From NCBI GenBank assembly GCA_026014585.1, contig JAOZIA010000002.1, positions 465,960-529,959 on the forward strand: a stretch of DNA of 64,000 bases, in the 5' to 3' direction. The stretch is from Candidatus Bathyarchaeota archaeon (lineage in GTDB: Archaea > Thermoproteota > Bathyarchaeia > Bathyarchaeales > Bathycorpusculaceae). A model generated the notes under the pieces. That model worked only from the letters and a program-made list of their open reading frames with translations, searched no databases and was not told the origin of the DNA. The position numbers and the translations under genes are program-made. Of the stretch, positions 52,626 to 61,767 are shown piece after piece (position 1 is the stretch's first letter; each line of letters begins with the position of its first letter).

Positions 52626-54206
52626 GTGTGTGTAAGCGACACTGAAATTGCGGCGTTAGCAGGACTTGCCAAGAAAATTGAGAAGCACTACGGTAAACCC
52701 ATGGACATTGAATGGGCAATCGACCAAGACTTATCTTTCCCAGAAAACATTAACCTTGTTCAAGCAAGACCGGAAACAGTTTTCGGCACAAAAGATATCG
52801 AGGCATCTAAAATGGAAGAAACCAAAGCTCAAGACCTAAAAATTGTTGTTCGAGGAATCTCCGCTGGACGCCGAGGATACGGCATTGGCAAAGCCAAAGT
52901 TGTCCTCAACCCAGAAGATGCAAACAAAGACATGCAAAAAGGCGACATCCTCGTAACAGCCATGACTGACCCTGACTTTGTACCCTTCATGAAAATGGCC
53001 AGCGCAATTGTCACCGACAAAGGTGGAATCACCAGCCACGCAGCCATCGTCAGCCGAGAACTAAACATACCTTGTGTTGTAGGAACAGAAACAGCAACTG
53101 AAATCATGAAAACCGGACAAGAATACACTGTTGATTCAAGAAACGGTGTAATCTATGAGGGTATAATGCAGCAGGCAGTTAACTCAAACAAAAACAACAA
53201 CACCGTAGTTCAAGTTCCAGACTGCGCGCCAATAACTGCCACAAAAATTTACATGAACCTTGGAACTCCCGAGATGATTGAGACGTACAAGGATTTGCCC
53301 TTTGAAGGCATCGGCTTAATGCGCACTGAATTCATCATGGCAAGTGCAATCGGACAACACCCTATGCTGTTTGTCGAGAATGGCGAAGAACAAAAATTCG
53401 TTGACATTTTCGCGGAGAACGTTGCAACTGTTGCCCGTGCTATCCAGCCAAAACCCGTTGTGGTTCGTTTAAGTGACTTCAAAACTAACGAATACCGCGG
53501 ATTAAAAGGCGGTGAGACATACGAAATCAACGAAGAAAACCCTATGTTGGGCTGGAGAGGCTGTAGTCGCTACATCAGCAAATGGTACGAGAAAGCTTTC
53601 AGGCTAGAATGCAAAGCCATCCAGAAATGCCGCAGTGAATGGGCTCTTAAGAACGTTTACGTGATGCTTCCAATGGTTCGCACACTCTGGGAAGCAAACG
53701 CAGTCCTTCAAATCATGAAAGAGGAAGGCTTAGAACGCAACAAAGACTTCAAAATATGGTTCATGGCAGAAACACCCGCAATCGCAATCATGGCAGACGA
53801 GTTCAGTAAACTCGTTGACGGTTTCAGCATAGGCAGCAACGACATGACACAGGGTATACTGATGATTGACCGTGATTCAGAGCGTCTTGGTCAAATGGGT
53901 TACTTTGATGAACGCGACCCCGCAGTAAAACGCATTATCGCGCACCTAATCAAAGTCGCACACGAAAACGGCTGCACAGTATCAATTTGCGGTGAAGGAC
54001 CCAGCAACCTGCCTGACTTCGCAGAGTTCCTTGTACGTCAAGGCATCGACAGCATATCAGTAAATAACGATGCAGTGGTGCAGACAAGAAAGAACGTTGC
54101 AAGCGTTGAACAAAAAATTATTCTACAACGCTTAGCCGAAGCAGCAGCACTCGCAGCTGGCAAACCACTCAAAAAACCAACCCCTAACTGGGTTTGGGAC
54201 CCCTAA
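52626..54206 (+). CDS. ppsA: PEP synthase, C-terminal part (after in-frame TAA)
   Basis: A 526-residue continuation in the same frame, opening at GTG 52626 nine bases after the TAA. It holds the rest of the ATP-grasp domain (KPMDIEWAID, the metal-binding Glu), the phospho-His domain with GGITSHAAIVSREL (His138), and the PEP/pyruvate TIM barrel with GLMRTEFI, SDFKTNEYRGL, GSNDMTQG and CGEGPS. PEP synthase makes PEP from pyruvate for gluconeogenesis. The two parts together give about 806 residues, the usual length. Confidence 0.85.
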   Translation: MCVSDTEIAALAGLAKKIEKHYGKPMDIEWAIDQDLSFPENINLVQARPETVFGTKDIEASKMEETKAQDLKIVVRGISAGRRGYGIGKAKVVLNPEDANKDMQKGDILVTAMTDPDFVPFMKMASAIVTDKGGITSHAAIVSRELNIPCVVGTETATEIMKTGQEYTVDSRNGVIYEGIMQQAVNSNKNNNTVVQVPDCAPITATKIYMNLGTPEMIETYKDLPFEGIGLMRTEFIMASAIGQHPMLFVENGEEQKFVDIFAENVATVARAIQPKPVVVRLSDFKTNEYRGLKGGETYEINEENPMLGWRGCSRYISKWYEKAFRLECKAIQKCRSEWALKNVYVMLPMVRTLWEANAVLQIMKEEGLERNKDFKIWFMAETPAIAIMADEFSKLVDGFSIGSNDMTQGILMIDRDSERLGQMGYFDERDPAVKRIIAHLIKVAHENGCTVSICGEGPSNLPDFAEFLVRQGIDSISVNNDAVVQTRKNVASVEQKIILQRLAEAAALAAGKPLKKPTPNWVWDP

Positions 54207-54218
54207 AATAGCAAACCC

Positions 54219-54252
54219 TTTTCTATTTTTTCCATTTCTTTTCTCTTGTTTG
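54219..54252 (+). terminator. T-rich terminator after ppsA
   Basis: Several T tracts (ttttctattttttccatttcttttctc) after the stop codon, before the Dph2 gene. Typical archaeal termination sequence. Confidence 0.5.
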
Positions 54253-54260
54253 GTGACTAA

Positions 54261-55262
54261 ATGAACGGCTTTGATTTTGAAGAAGAACGCATCAAACAGG
54301 AAATCACAAAGCTGGCTGCTAAACGTGTTCTGTTGCAGATGCCTGAAGGCTTAAAACCTGAAGCGCCCCGAATAGCAAAAATTATTGAAAAACACGGTGC
54401 AGTAGCGTTTATCTCCTCTGACCCTTGCTATGGCGCCTGCGACATCGCCATTTCAGAAGCCCAAGGCTTAGGTGTGGATTTGATTGTGCATTTTGGACAT
54501 GCTCGCATGGTTAAGCATGAGGCAATTTCAACCATTTACGTAGAAGCAAGAGCTACCGTAACAATTGATGATGCCTTTGCACAAGCTTTACCAATGCTTA
54601 AGGATTACACCAGAATTGGTTTAGCCATGTCTGTTCAGCATCTGCAGTTTCTTGACCAAGCCCGCGAGTTCTTAACTCGCTCAGGAAAAACCGTGATTGT
54701 GGGCAACGCTGGGCGGCTGGGTTACGCTGGACAAGTCATCGGCTGCAACTACGGTAACGTCAAATCCATCGCTGATGAAGTTGAGGCTTTCCTGTTTGTG
54801 GGCGGCGGAATTTTCCACGCGCTAGGCATCGCACTAAACACTGGCAAACCAACTTTTGTCGCTGACCCCTACGACAAACGCGCCTACACAGTGAACACTG
54901 AAGCCCAAAAAATTCTACGGCAACGCTGGGCAGCTGTCCAAGAAGCGCAAGATGCTAAGTCTTTCGGCGTGATTGTGGGATTAAAGCTTGGGCAGAAACA
55001 TTTAGATGATGCCCTAAAAGTCAAAGAAGTAGCTGAGAAAAAGGGCAAGATGGCCTTCTTGTTGGCTGGCAGAGAAATTACGCCTGAAACACTGCTTGAG
55101 TTTCCAACATTGGACGCTTACGTGAACACGGCTTGCCCCAGAATTTCCTTGGAGGCTACAAGCAAGTTTTCTAAGCCTGTACTTACTGTTAATGAGTTTA
55201 TGGTGGTTGCTGGCGAGGTTTCATGGGAGAACATGCTCAAAAAAGGCTTATTCGAAAAATAG
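54261..55262 (+). CDS. dph2: Diphthamide synthase Dph2 (2-(3-amino-3-carboxypropyl)histidine synthase)
   Basis: A 333-residue archaeal Dph2 that starts diphthamide formation on EF-2 by transferring the aminocarboxypropyl group of SAM, using a [4Fe-4S] cluster without the usual CxxxCxxC. The three cluster Cys are in SDPCYGACD (C60), VIGCNYGN (C162) and NTACPRI (C292), all present. ATG 54261. It overlaps the next gene by 40 bp. Confidence 0.95.
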   Translation: MNGFDFEEERIKQEITKLAAKRVLLQMPEGLKPEAPRIAKIIEKHGAVAFISSDPCYGACDIAISEAQGLGVDLIVHFGHARMVKHEAISTIYVEARATVTIDDAFAQALPMLKDYTRIGLAMSVQHLQFLDQAREFLTRSGKTVIVGNAGRLGYAGQVIGCNYGNVKSIADEVEAFLFVGGGIFHALGIALNTGKPTFVADPYDKRAYTVNTEAQKILRQRWAAVQEAQDAKSFGVIVGLKLGQKHLDDALKVKEVAEKKGKMAFLLAGREITPETLLEFPTLDAYVNTACPRISLEATSKFSKPVLTVNEFMVVAGEVSWENMLKKGLFEK

Positions 55263-55924
55263 ACCTACAAGTTTTCCTGTCAAGCCTAAAAGCTAACCCA
55301 TCGCCCAAGGTTGAGCTTGAACAATACACCACCACCGAAGCCCCCGCCGCCACAATGCTTTACCTTGCTTACCTAAACGGTGACCTTGCAGGAAAAACCG
55401 TGGTTGACTTAGGCTGCGGAACAGGACGCTTGGGGCTTGGAGCAGCATTTCTCGGAGCAGAAAGTGTTGTGGGCATTGACATTGACAAGTCTGCTTTGGC
55501 AGTGGCAGTAGAAAACTCGAAACAACCCCCAATAATGCACACGCCAGACTGGATTGTAGGAGACATAGCCGCGGTTCAGGGGCGTTTTGATACGGTTTTG
55601 CAAAACCCGCCCTTTGGAGTGCAGAAGCGTAATGCAGACCGTGCTTTTCTGCAAAAAGCCCTTGAAATTGGTGGTTCCATTTATTCTTTGCACAGTCATC
55701 CTGAGGTTGACCGGGAACTGATTAAGCGGCTTAAGTCTAAGGGTATGTTGCAGGTTGAGCCTTCGCCTTTTCTGGAGCGCTTCGTTGCTGATTATGGCGG
55801 TAGGGTCTTGGTTGTTTACGCTTTGTTGATGACTATTCCTAAAATGTTCGAGTTCCACACTAAAATTCGTCATGATTTTGTGATTGATTTGTATGTGGTT
55901 GCTGGAAAAAACAGGCAAAGGTAA
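55223..55924 (+). CDS. METTL5-like methyltransferase
   Basis: A 233-residue class I methyltransferase. LEQYTTTEAPAATMLYLAY near the N-terminus, VVDLGCGTGRLGLGAAFLGA and QNPPFGVQKRNADRAF match the METTL5-like group (rRNA N6-adenine methyltransferases in eukaryotes); the N-P-P-F catalytic motif is intact. The likely target is rRNA or another small nucleic acid. It overlaps dph2 by 40 bp, implying co-transcription. ATG 55223. Confidence 0.85.
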   Translation: MGEHAQKRLIRKIDLQVFLSSLKANPSPKVELEQYTTTEAPAATMLYLAYLNGDLAGKTVVDLGCGTGRLGLGAAFLGAESVVGIDIDKSALAVAVENSKQPPIMHTPDWIVGDIAAVQGRFDTVLQNPPFGVQKRNADRAFLQKALEIGGSIYSLHSHPEVDRELIKRLKSKGMLQVEPSPFLERFVADYGGRVLVVYALLMTIPKMFEFHTKIRHDFVIDLYVVAGKNRQR

Positions 55925-56050
55925 TCACAGTTTTTATTAACGTGGTTTTTCTATTTAATCAAAAGGTTTATTGATAAGAATGGAAACTAAGCTTATGCCT
56001 CTGGCAAACGTAACTGTTTAAGCTTATACAACTTTAACGAGGAAAACTTG

Positions 56051-56632
56051 ATGACTCTCAAACAACCTGAACAAAAAAGCGGCATCTTAGTGTTGCCTGG
56101 CGAACGTCTTGGTGTTATTGAAGAATTTATTCCTGACTCAGGCACATACGTAAAAGACGGCGTAATCTACTCAAGAATCATTGGCCGCGCATTAATGGAT
56201 TTACTTAACAAAAAAGTCAGCGTGTACCCAGTCGGTAACGCTGTAGCAGCACCAAAAGTCGGCACAGTAGTTATTGGTCAAGTTGGAAACGCCCAATCCG
56301 ATAATGTGCTGGTCAAAATCTTTAAGATTGGTCGGAAAAAACTCTCTGGCAACTTCTCAGGAATCCTTCACGTTTCAGATGTTTCAGACCGCTACATTAA
56401 CTCAATGAGCGAAGTCTGCAAGACAGGCGACATAATCCGAGCCAAAGTAATCAGCGAAAAAAACCAAATCTACCACCTCTCAACTTCAGACCGCAACTTA
56501 GGTACGCTCTACAGTTTCTGTGGACGCTGTGGTGGTCTGCTTGAACAGCGAAAATACGAAATGTACTGCACAAAATGTGGTAGTATTGAAAAACGTAAAA
56601 CTGCTCAAGATTATGGGCAAGAACAAATGTAA
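56051..56632 (+). CDS. csl4: Exosome subunit Csl4
   Basis: A 193-residue exosome cap protein: N-terminal domain (LPGERLGVIEEFIPDSGTYV), S1 domain (KVGTVVIGQVGNAQSDNVLVKI ... ILHVSDVSDRYINSMSEV) and C-terminal zinc ribbon (CGRCGG ... CTKCG). It helps recruit substrates and DnaG to the exosome ring. The ATG at 56051 follows GAGG at 8 bases, fitting better than the TTG at 56048. First gene of the Csl4-Rpo11-UPF0215-TFS block. Confidence 0.93.
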   Translation: MTLKQPEQKSGILVLPGERLGVIEEFIPDSGTYVKDGVIYSRIIGRALMDLLNKKVSVYPVGNAVAAPKVGTVVIGQVGNAQSDNVLVKIFKIGRKKLSGNFSGILHVSDVSDRYINSMSEVCKTGDIIRAKVISEKNQIYHLSTSDRNLGTLYSFCGRCGGLLEQRKYEMYCTKCGSIEKRKTAQDYGQEQM

Positions 56633-56647
56633 GGGGAAAAAATAAGA

Positions 56648-56929
56648 ATGAATATTAAAGTTTTAAAACGCACAGACAACGAGCTTAAGATTGAAATCCA
56701 AGGCGCAGACCATGGATTGTGCAACCTGCTTCAAAAGAAAATCCTTGAAGAAAAAAACGTTGATGTCTCCGGTTATGATGTTCCTCACCCATTAGCTTCA
56801 AGTCCAGTTATCTACATTAGGATGCTAAACGGTGCAAGCCCTGATGAAGCACTGATTTCTGCAGCTAAAAAAGCAATGGCAAACAATGAAACATTTAGTA
56901 AAGAATTAGAAAACGCTGTCAAAGCCTAA
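56648..56929 (+). CDS. rpo11: RNA polymerase subunit Rpo11 (RpoL)
   Basis: A 93-residue Rpo11: NELKIEIQGADHGLCNLLQKKIL and VDVSGYDVPHPLASSPVIYIRM are the standard motifs of the alpha-like dimerisation subunit, which pairs with Rpo3. It starts 15 bp after csl4. ATG 56648, with AAGGGGAAAA upstream. Confidence 0.94.
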   Translation: MNIKVLKRTDNELKIEIQGADHGLCNLLQKKILEEKNVDVSGYDVPHPLASSPVIYIRMLNGASPDEALISAAKKAMANNETFSKELENAVKA

Positions 56930-56982
56930 TTCCCAACATTTTTAATGCCTCACAGCGCATATTGCTATAGAGGCAAACTTGT

Positions 56983-57576
56983 TTGGTTCTGGAAAATTTT
57001 CGTGTTATTAAACCTGAAATCCGAGTTTTAGGCATCGACGATGCACCGCACATTCCACGAACCAAAACTTACGTGCCTGGGGTGGGCGCTGTTTTCCGCG
57101 GCGGTTTTTGGCTTGAAGGTGTACTGTCCACAAAGGTTCTGGTCGACGGCTTTGACTCCACAAAGGCGTTAAGTGATATGATAACGGGTTCGCCGCATTT
57201 TAAGCAGCTTCGTGTGGTCATGATAAACGGCATAACACTTGGCGGCTTTAACATAGTAGACATCAGTGCATTAAACAAGGCAACAGGGCTCCCAGTTATA
57301 GCGGTTTCACGCAAAAACCCTAACCTGACAAAGGTATATCAAGCCATAAGAAAACTCAGTCAGCCAGAAGAGCGCTTAAAAGTGCTGGATAACGCAGGCG
57401 AAATTGTTCCTATTTCCTTGAAAAACAGGCGGGGGCAGCTTTTTATTCAAACTGTTGGGATTGCCCTTGATGATGCACAGAAAATTTTGGATTTAACCGC
57501 AACCAGAAGCATCACTCCTGAACCTTTACGTGTTGCTCATCTGATTGCTTCAGGTGTAGGCGTGTGTGGTTTTTAG
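56983..57576 (+). CDS. UPF0215 / DUF99 protein (endonuclease V-like)
   Basis: A 197-residue DUF99 protein: VLGIDDAPH near the start, GFNIVDISALNKATGLPVIAVSRKNPN and a C-terminal TRSITPEPLRVAHLIASG. The fold is related to endonuclease V and the acidic residues of the active site are present. Some homologues were reported as deoxyuridine-specific nucleases; activity here is not assured. Start TTG 56983. It lies between rpo11 and TFS. Confidence 0.85.
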   Translation: MVLENFRVIKPEIRVLGIDDAPHIPRTKTYVPGVGAVFRGGFWLEGVLSTKVLVDGFDSTKALSDMITGSPHFKQLRVVMINGITLGGFNIVDISALNKATGLPVIAVSRKNPNLTKVYQAIRKLSQPEERLKVLDNAGEIVPISLKNRRGQLFIQTVGIALDDAQKILDLTATRSITPEPLRVAHLIASGVGVCGF

Positions 57577-57639
57577 TTCTAGAAAAGGTTTAAAAGCCTC
57601 AATGCAGAGGGAATCCAAAACAGTTGAGGAAGAGTAGCC

Positions 57640-57993
57640 ATGGAATTTTGTCCTAAATGCGGTACACGCCTCGAACCAAAGAAATCTAAAACCGGTAAAG
57701 AAGCCTCTTTAGTTCTTGCTTGCCCAAAATGCGGATACAAGAAATCTGACTCTGAAAAAATCGAGTCTAAAATAGCCTCTAAAGTAATCCAGCATAACCC
57801 CCAGCAGCTAGTTGCAGTCATCGGCAAAGAAGAACAAAAACTAACCACGCTTCCCACGGTTCATATTGAATGTCCAAAATGCGGAAACAACACAGCGTAT
57901 GTTTGGCAAGTGCAAACTCGCGGTGCTGACGAGTCATCCACGCAGTTCCTGTGCTGTACAAAATGCAATTATACCTTTAGAGAGTACAGCTAA
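57640..57993 (+). CDS. tfs: Transcription factor TFS (TFIIS-like)
   Basis: A 117-residue TFS with an N-terminal zinc ribbon (CPKCGTRLEPK...CPKCGYKK) and a C-terminal ribbon (CPKCGN...CTKCNYTFREY). The RGADESSTQF loop carries the Asp-Glu pair that induces RNA cleavage in stalled RNA polymerase. ATG 57640 follows GAGG. It is followed by a T-rich terminator and the PCNA promoter. Confidence 0.94.
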   Translation: MEFCPKCGTRLEPKKSKTGKEASLVLACPKCGYKKSDSEKIESKIASKVIQHNPQQLVAVIGKEEQKLTTLPTVHIECPKCGNNTAYVWQVQTRGADESSTQFLCCTKCNYTFREYS

Positions 57994-58009
57994 GGCTGTC
58001 TCTACAGTT

Positions 58010-58047
58010 AATTTTTATTTTTCTTTTCTCAGTTTATTTTTTATTGG
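58010..58047 (+). terminator. T-rich terminator after TFS
   Basis: Long T tracts (atttttatttttcttttctc, then tttattttttattgg) just after the TFS gene. Confidence 0.5.
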
Positions 58048-58074
58048 TTTAAGGGGTAAACTTAATTATCCAAA

Positions 58075-58085
58075 CCTTTTATATC
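58075..58085 (+). promoter_or_regulatory. TATA box of the pcn gene
   Basis: ccttttatatctc centred at about 58080 places transcription start near 58107; GAGAGGAAGAGG gives a Shine-Dalgarno sequence before ATG 58123. Confidence 0.5.
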
Positions 58086-58122
58086 TCTCATCATAAGCAA
58101 TTAAGCGAGAGGAAGAGGACCC

Positions 58123-58878
58123 ATGTTTAAGCTAAAAGTATCTGACGCTAAACTGTTAAAAGATATGGCTACTGCCATTTCCATTCTTGTAGATGAAGCC
58201 ACATTCAAAATTGACCCCGAAGGCTTAAAACTGCGTGCCATGGACCCATCACGCGTCGCCATGATTGACTTCGAATGGCCAAAAACCATATTCGAAGAGT
58301 ACATTTGTGAAGAACCCACAAAAATGTGCATCAACATAAGCGAGTTGCTTAAACTTATCAAACGCGCAAGCAAAGACGAATCAGTAGAGTTATCGTTAGA
58401 TGACAAAACTGGACGTCTGCAAATTAAAATCACAGGGAAATACAGCCGAAACTTCAACATGCCTACTCTTGAGGCATCAGAAGAAGAGGTTCCTACTCCA
58501 AAAATCACCTTTAACGTAAAAGCCAAAACCACAACTCAAGGCTTAAGTCAAGCAATCGAAGACGCCCAGCTCGTCAGCGACCACGTACGCATGGAAGCTG
58601 AAACTGAAAAACTCACCCTGAGTGCTTCAGGCGACCTGATGGGTGCAACAATCACACTGCAGAAAGGCAGCGATGCACTGCTTGATTTAGAGGTTAAAGA
58701 AACAACCAAGGCAACTTTTAGCTTAAGCTACCTTTCCGAAATCATCAAAGCCGCCTCTGCAACCTCCGAAATCGCCACACTTGAGTTTTCCACTGATATG
58801 CCTATCAGAATTGACTTCCAGCAGACTAAAGAGGGCAAGTTAACTTTCTTCTTGGCGCCAAGAATAGAAACAGAGTAA
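58123..58878 (+). CDS. pcn: DNA sliding clamp PCNA
   Basis: A 251-residue PCNA: the two-domain clamp with DEATFKIDPEGLKLRAMDPSRVAMIDFEWP, the interdomain connecting loop and a C-terminal RIDFQQTKEGKLTFFLAPRIE. Only one PCNA is seen, consistent with a homotrimer. It clamps PolD, whose large subunit here ends in a PIP-like peptide. First gene of the replication block; PriL follows 18 bp downstream. Confidence 0.96.
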   Translation: MFKLKVSDAKLLKDMATAISILVDEATFKIDPEGLKLRAMDPSRVAMIDFEWPKTIFEEYICEEPTKMCINISELLKLIKRASKDESVELSLDDKTGRLQIKITGKYSRNFNMPTLEASEEEVPTPKITFNVKAKTTTQGLSQAIEDAQLVSDHVRMEAETEKLTLSASGDLMGATITLQKGSDALLDLEVKETTKATFSLSYLSEIIKAASATSEIATLEFSTDMPIRIDFQQTKEGKLTFFLAPRIETE

Positions 58879-58896
58879 TAAGACTGATGGGGAGCT

Positions 58897-59979
58897 ATGC
58901 CAAGTTTATTTAATGCTTTCACAGACTCTGACATAGCTAAATATCCCTTTCTAAAAGAAACCTCGCAGAAAGTTCAACAGCAAGACCTCCGAATTGCGTC
59001 TTTGGCTAATGATGATATGGCTGAAATTGTTGCTCTTGCTGAAGAAAGAGTAATTACCGCTATAAATTTTGTCCGAACTAAAGAAAAAATTGAAAAAATA
59101 GGAAATTTAAACTCTGAAATTTTTTCTTTTCCCATTGCGCTGCTACTTGTTTCTGCCACCGAGAATTCTTTTGTACGAAAACGCTACGCGCTGGCTGAGG
59201 CTAAGCAGGCAACCCTGAACCTTACCAGCGAAAAATCCTTAGAGAAGATTAAGCGCATCTCAGAAAATTTTGACTGGAAAACCATCCTAAACCAAAGAGC
59301 TAATCCTGAATTGCCATACGAGTACGCGCTTTCCCTTGCTGATTACCTGCGAAACACTTCGCATCTGCATGATAAAAATTGGAAACTAATCAACCGCATC
59401 CTCTACGACGGGTACGTTTACCTGCATAAACCAGACTTCATCCGGCTTTTAGAGGAAGAAATCAAGCGAAACATTGAAGCACGTCTGGGCGGAGCTGAAC
59501 CGCCTGAATTACCTGAGAAACTGGTCCCAGTTATCGAACGAATACAAAAAATCGCCACTGATGTTTTAGGCACGATGGAAGATGAAAGCTTCCCAAAAGT
59601 TGTTGTGCAAGAAGCTTTCCCGCCCTGCATAAACGCGCTCTATGACGAGGCATCCAAAAACCATCACCTCTCTCACATGGGACGCTTCACACTCACATCC
59701 TTCCTAGTTTACATTGGCATGTCACCTGAACAGCTAAACGAGTTATACAAAAGCTTCTTCTCCGACTACAACGAGCGGTTAACGCGTTATCAAATCGAGC
59801 ACATCGCGGGAGAACGCGGTTCAGGTACCAAATACACGCCCCCACAATGCTCTGTCCTGCAGACTCATGGATTGTGCAAGAACCCTGACGAACTCTGTCG
59901 CCGAGCGTATCATCCCCTAAAATATTACAGGCGTAAGCAAGCTAAAGCATTGGCTAAACAAGCTACTGTCAGTAAATAA
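58897..59979 (+). CDS. priL: DNA primase large subunit PriL
   Basis: A 360-residue PriL. The N-terminal helical domain is followed by a C-terminal [4Fe-4S] domain whose Cys lie in FPPCINALYDEA, PPQCSVLQTHGLCKN and DELCRRAYHPLKYYRR; the four Cys are all present. It regulates PriS and starts RNA/DNA primers. ATG 58897 follows GGGGAG. PriS is two genes downstream. Confidence 0.95.
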   Translation: MPSLFNAFTDSDIAKYPFLKETSQKVQQQDLRIASLANDDMAEIVALAEERVITAINFVRTKEKIEKIGNLNSEIFSFPIALLLVSATENSFVRKRYALAEAKQATLNLTSEKSLEKIKRISENFDWKTILNQRANPELPYEYALSLADYLRNTSHLHDKNWKLINRILYDGYVYLHKPDFIRLLEEEIKRNIEARLGGAEPPELPEKLVPVIERIQKIATDVLGTMEDESFPKVVVQEAFPPCINALYDEASKNHHLSHMGRFTLTSFLVYIGMSPEQLNELYKSFFSDYNERLTRYQIEHIAGERGSGTKYTPPQCSVLQTHGLCKNPDELCRRAYHPLKYYRRKQAKALAKQATVSK

Positions 59980-60014
59980 TTTTTTTTAGCCCTTTTTGGT
60001 TGTTATCTTTTTAG
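59979..60014 (+). terminator. T tract after priL
   Basis: An eight-T run (atttttttt) followed by ctttttgg and tctttttagg immediately after the stop codon, suggesting that priL transcription can end here and the next gene has its own promoter. Confidence 0.45.
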
Positions 60015-60066
60015 GGTAAATGCTTATTTTAGTTTTTAAAATATTTCAATTGAGGTTCAAAGGAGT

Positions 60067-61719
60067 ATGCTTTCAGGTAAAAACTGGTTCTTTCAAGTTT
60101 CTGTTTTCATAGTGTTGCTCCTGTTCTCTTTGAGTGTTATTTTAGGTGTTTTAAGCCTGTACTCCGTGCCAGTCGATGGTGTTGAGCAAACAATTTTGAT
60201 TGATGATTCCTTCACGTTAACACATAATGAGTATCGCAGGGTTGGTTTGGGTTCTTTTGGCCGCGGAGAAAACATCACAATCACCGCACAGTGCACGGCA
60301 GGTTGCCAAAAAAACTTTTCCATAGTAGGTCCTAACGCGACAATATACACAACCACCACACTTGGCGACATTAATTACACCTTTACAACCCACGCAAACT
60401 ACTACGAAGCCCTCTTCTTATCCAACTCCACAACCCCTAACACGGTTCACTTCCACGTCTTCGTCGAAAAACAACAAACCCTAACCCCATTTGCCGTTCT
60501 CACCAGTCCAGCAAAACTCCTCTTCCTATCAAGCGCTGCACTCTTTATCATAGTAACCCTAAGACCTGCATTAACCCAGCTTTCCCAGACAAAAAAAATC
60601 ATCCTTCCCAGTCTGGACAAAAAAGGTTGCCTTATCCTCAAGATTTTGTTTTTAATTTCGACGATTGTTTGGCTGGTGCTTTTGGTGTTTAATTCTAACC
60701 CGCTGGGGACGTTCGAAAACTGGTACACTGATCATCCCAGGCACTCTTATGTTGCAACTCTCTTTGTTAAGGATGGCTTTTCAGTTTTCAGCATGCCGCT
60801 TGGGCAACTGGCAAGCGCTGATGCCTCGTCATTCAAATTTGTAACGTGGCCTGAAATGTCTCATCTTTACCCGCTGGGTAGTATCATGCTGTTTTTGCCT
60901 TTTGGCGAAATGCTTCAAAACGGCGTCAATTCAGCTTTGGTTTACAAGCTAGAAATAGGCATATTCCTCATAGTCGCCAACGCTTGTATGTACCTATTTT
61001 TCAAATATTTCCTTAAACAAGACCTTGACATAGTGCCCAAAATCATAAGCGTTCTAATCATGTACTGGAGCCTTGTCTACTTCGCGGCTAACGGCATGTT
61101 TGATGCGGTAGCCTTTATTTTTTCGCTTCCAGCAGTGATAATGTTTCTTTACAAGCGTTATGATGCTTTCTTTCTGCTTATGGCAGTTTCAGTCACTTTC
61201 AAGTATCAAGCCGGAATTTTCCTGCTGCCCCTAATAGTAATTGCCCTGTTCAAGCTTGTCGGCGAAAACAAGCTGAAGATTTTGAAAAACAAATTCGTCC
61301 TTGCCGGCTTTGCCTTAATGGTGCTTAACGCTTTTACTGCCTACCTTAGTTTACCCTACTTTTTGGGAACCCGTGCTGAGTTGAGTATGAATGGGCTTAA
61401 CGCTTTCATGTCTCATCCACAAATTCCCTGGGTGACCCAAGCCTTCTTTGTTTTCCTAACGCTTGGACTAACTCTTGCTTTTGCAGTTTACATGCTCAAA
61501 CATAACAAATTGATTTCTCTATCAGCTATTTTTCTGCTGGTTCCAGTTTTCACAATGCCCTTCTTCCAGAATTGGTATATGCCCTTTGTTTTCATCTACG
61601 CCCTGATTCCTCAGCCAAAAAAAGACTTAACCCTCACCGTTTTGTGGTTATCATACATAATTTTTATGATTGCTTTCGGTGGGATTTCCTTTAGTTTTCT
61701 GATGTCAAAAGCATTCTAA
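60067..61719 (+). CDS. GT-C type membrane glycosyltransferase-like protein
   Basis: A 550-residue protein: an N-terminal membrane helix, an extracytoplasmic beta-rich domain of about 110 residues with several N-x-S/T sites (ENIT, NYT, SNST), a second helix and then about nine membrane helices. FENWYTDHPRHSY in the first large loop, FVTWPEMSHLYP and MFDAVAFIFSLPA resemble GT-C enzymes of N-glycosylation or lipid-sugar transfer. No family can be named with confidence. It sits between priL and priS in a replication block, an unusual place for a membrane protein. ATG 60067 follows AAAGGAG. Confidence 0.6.
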   Translation: MLSGKNWFFQVSVFIVLLLFSLSVILGVLSLYSVPVDGVEQTILIDDSFTLTHNEYRRVGLGSFGRGENITITAQCTAGCQKNFSIVGPNATIYTTTTLGDINYTFTTHANYYEALFLSNSTTPNTVHFHVFVEKQQTLTPFAVLTSPAKLLFLSSAALFIIVTLRPALTQLSQTKKIILPSLDKKGCLILKILFLISTIVWLVLLVFNSNPLGTFENWYTDHPRHSYVATLFVKDGFSVFSMPLGQLASADASSFKFVTWPEMSHLYPLGSIMLFLPFGEMLQNGVNSALVYKLEIGIFLIVANACMYLFFKYFLKQDLDIVPKIISVLIMYWSLVYFAANGMFDAVAFIFSLPAVIMFLYKRYDAFFLLMAVSVTFKYQAGIFLLPLIVIALFKLVGENKLKILKNKFVLAGFALMVLNAFTAYLSLPYFLGTRAELSMNGLNAFMSHPQIPWVTQAFFVFLTLGLTLAFAVYMLKHNKLISLSAIFLLVPVFTMPFFQNWYMPFVFIYALIPQPKKDLTLTVLWLSYIIFMIAFGGISFSFLMSKAF

Positions 61720-61767
61720 GTTACCTGTATGAAATATAAGGTTCCAAACAGCAATTAAATAGACTAG

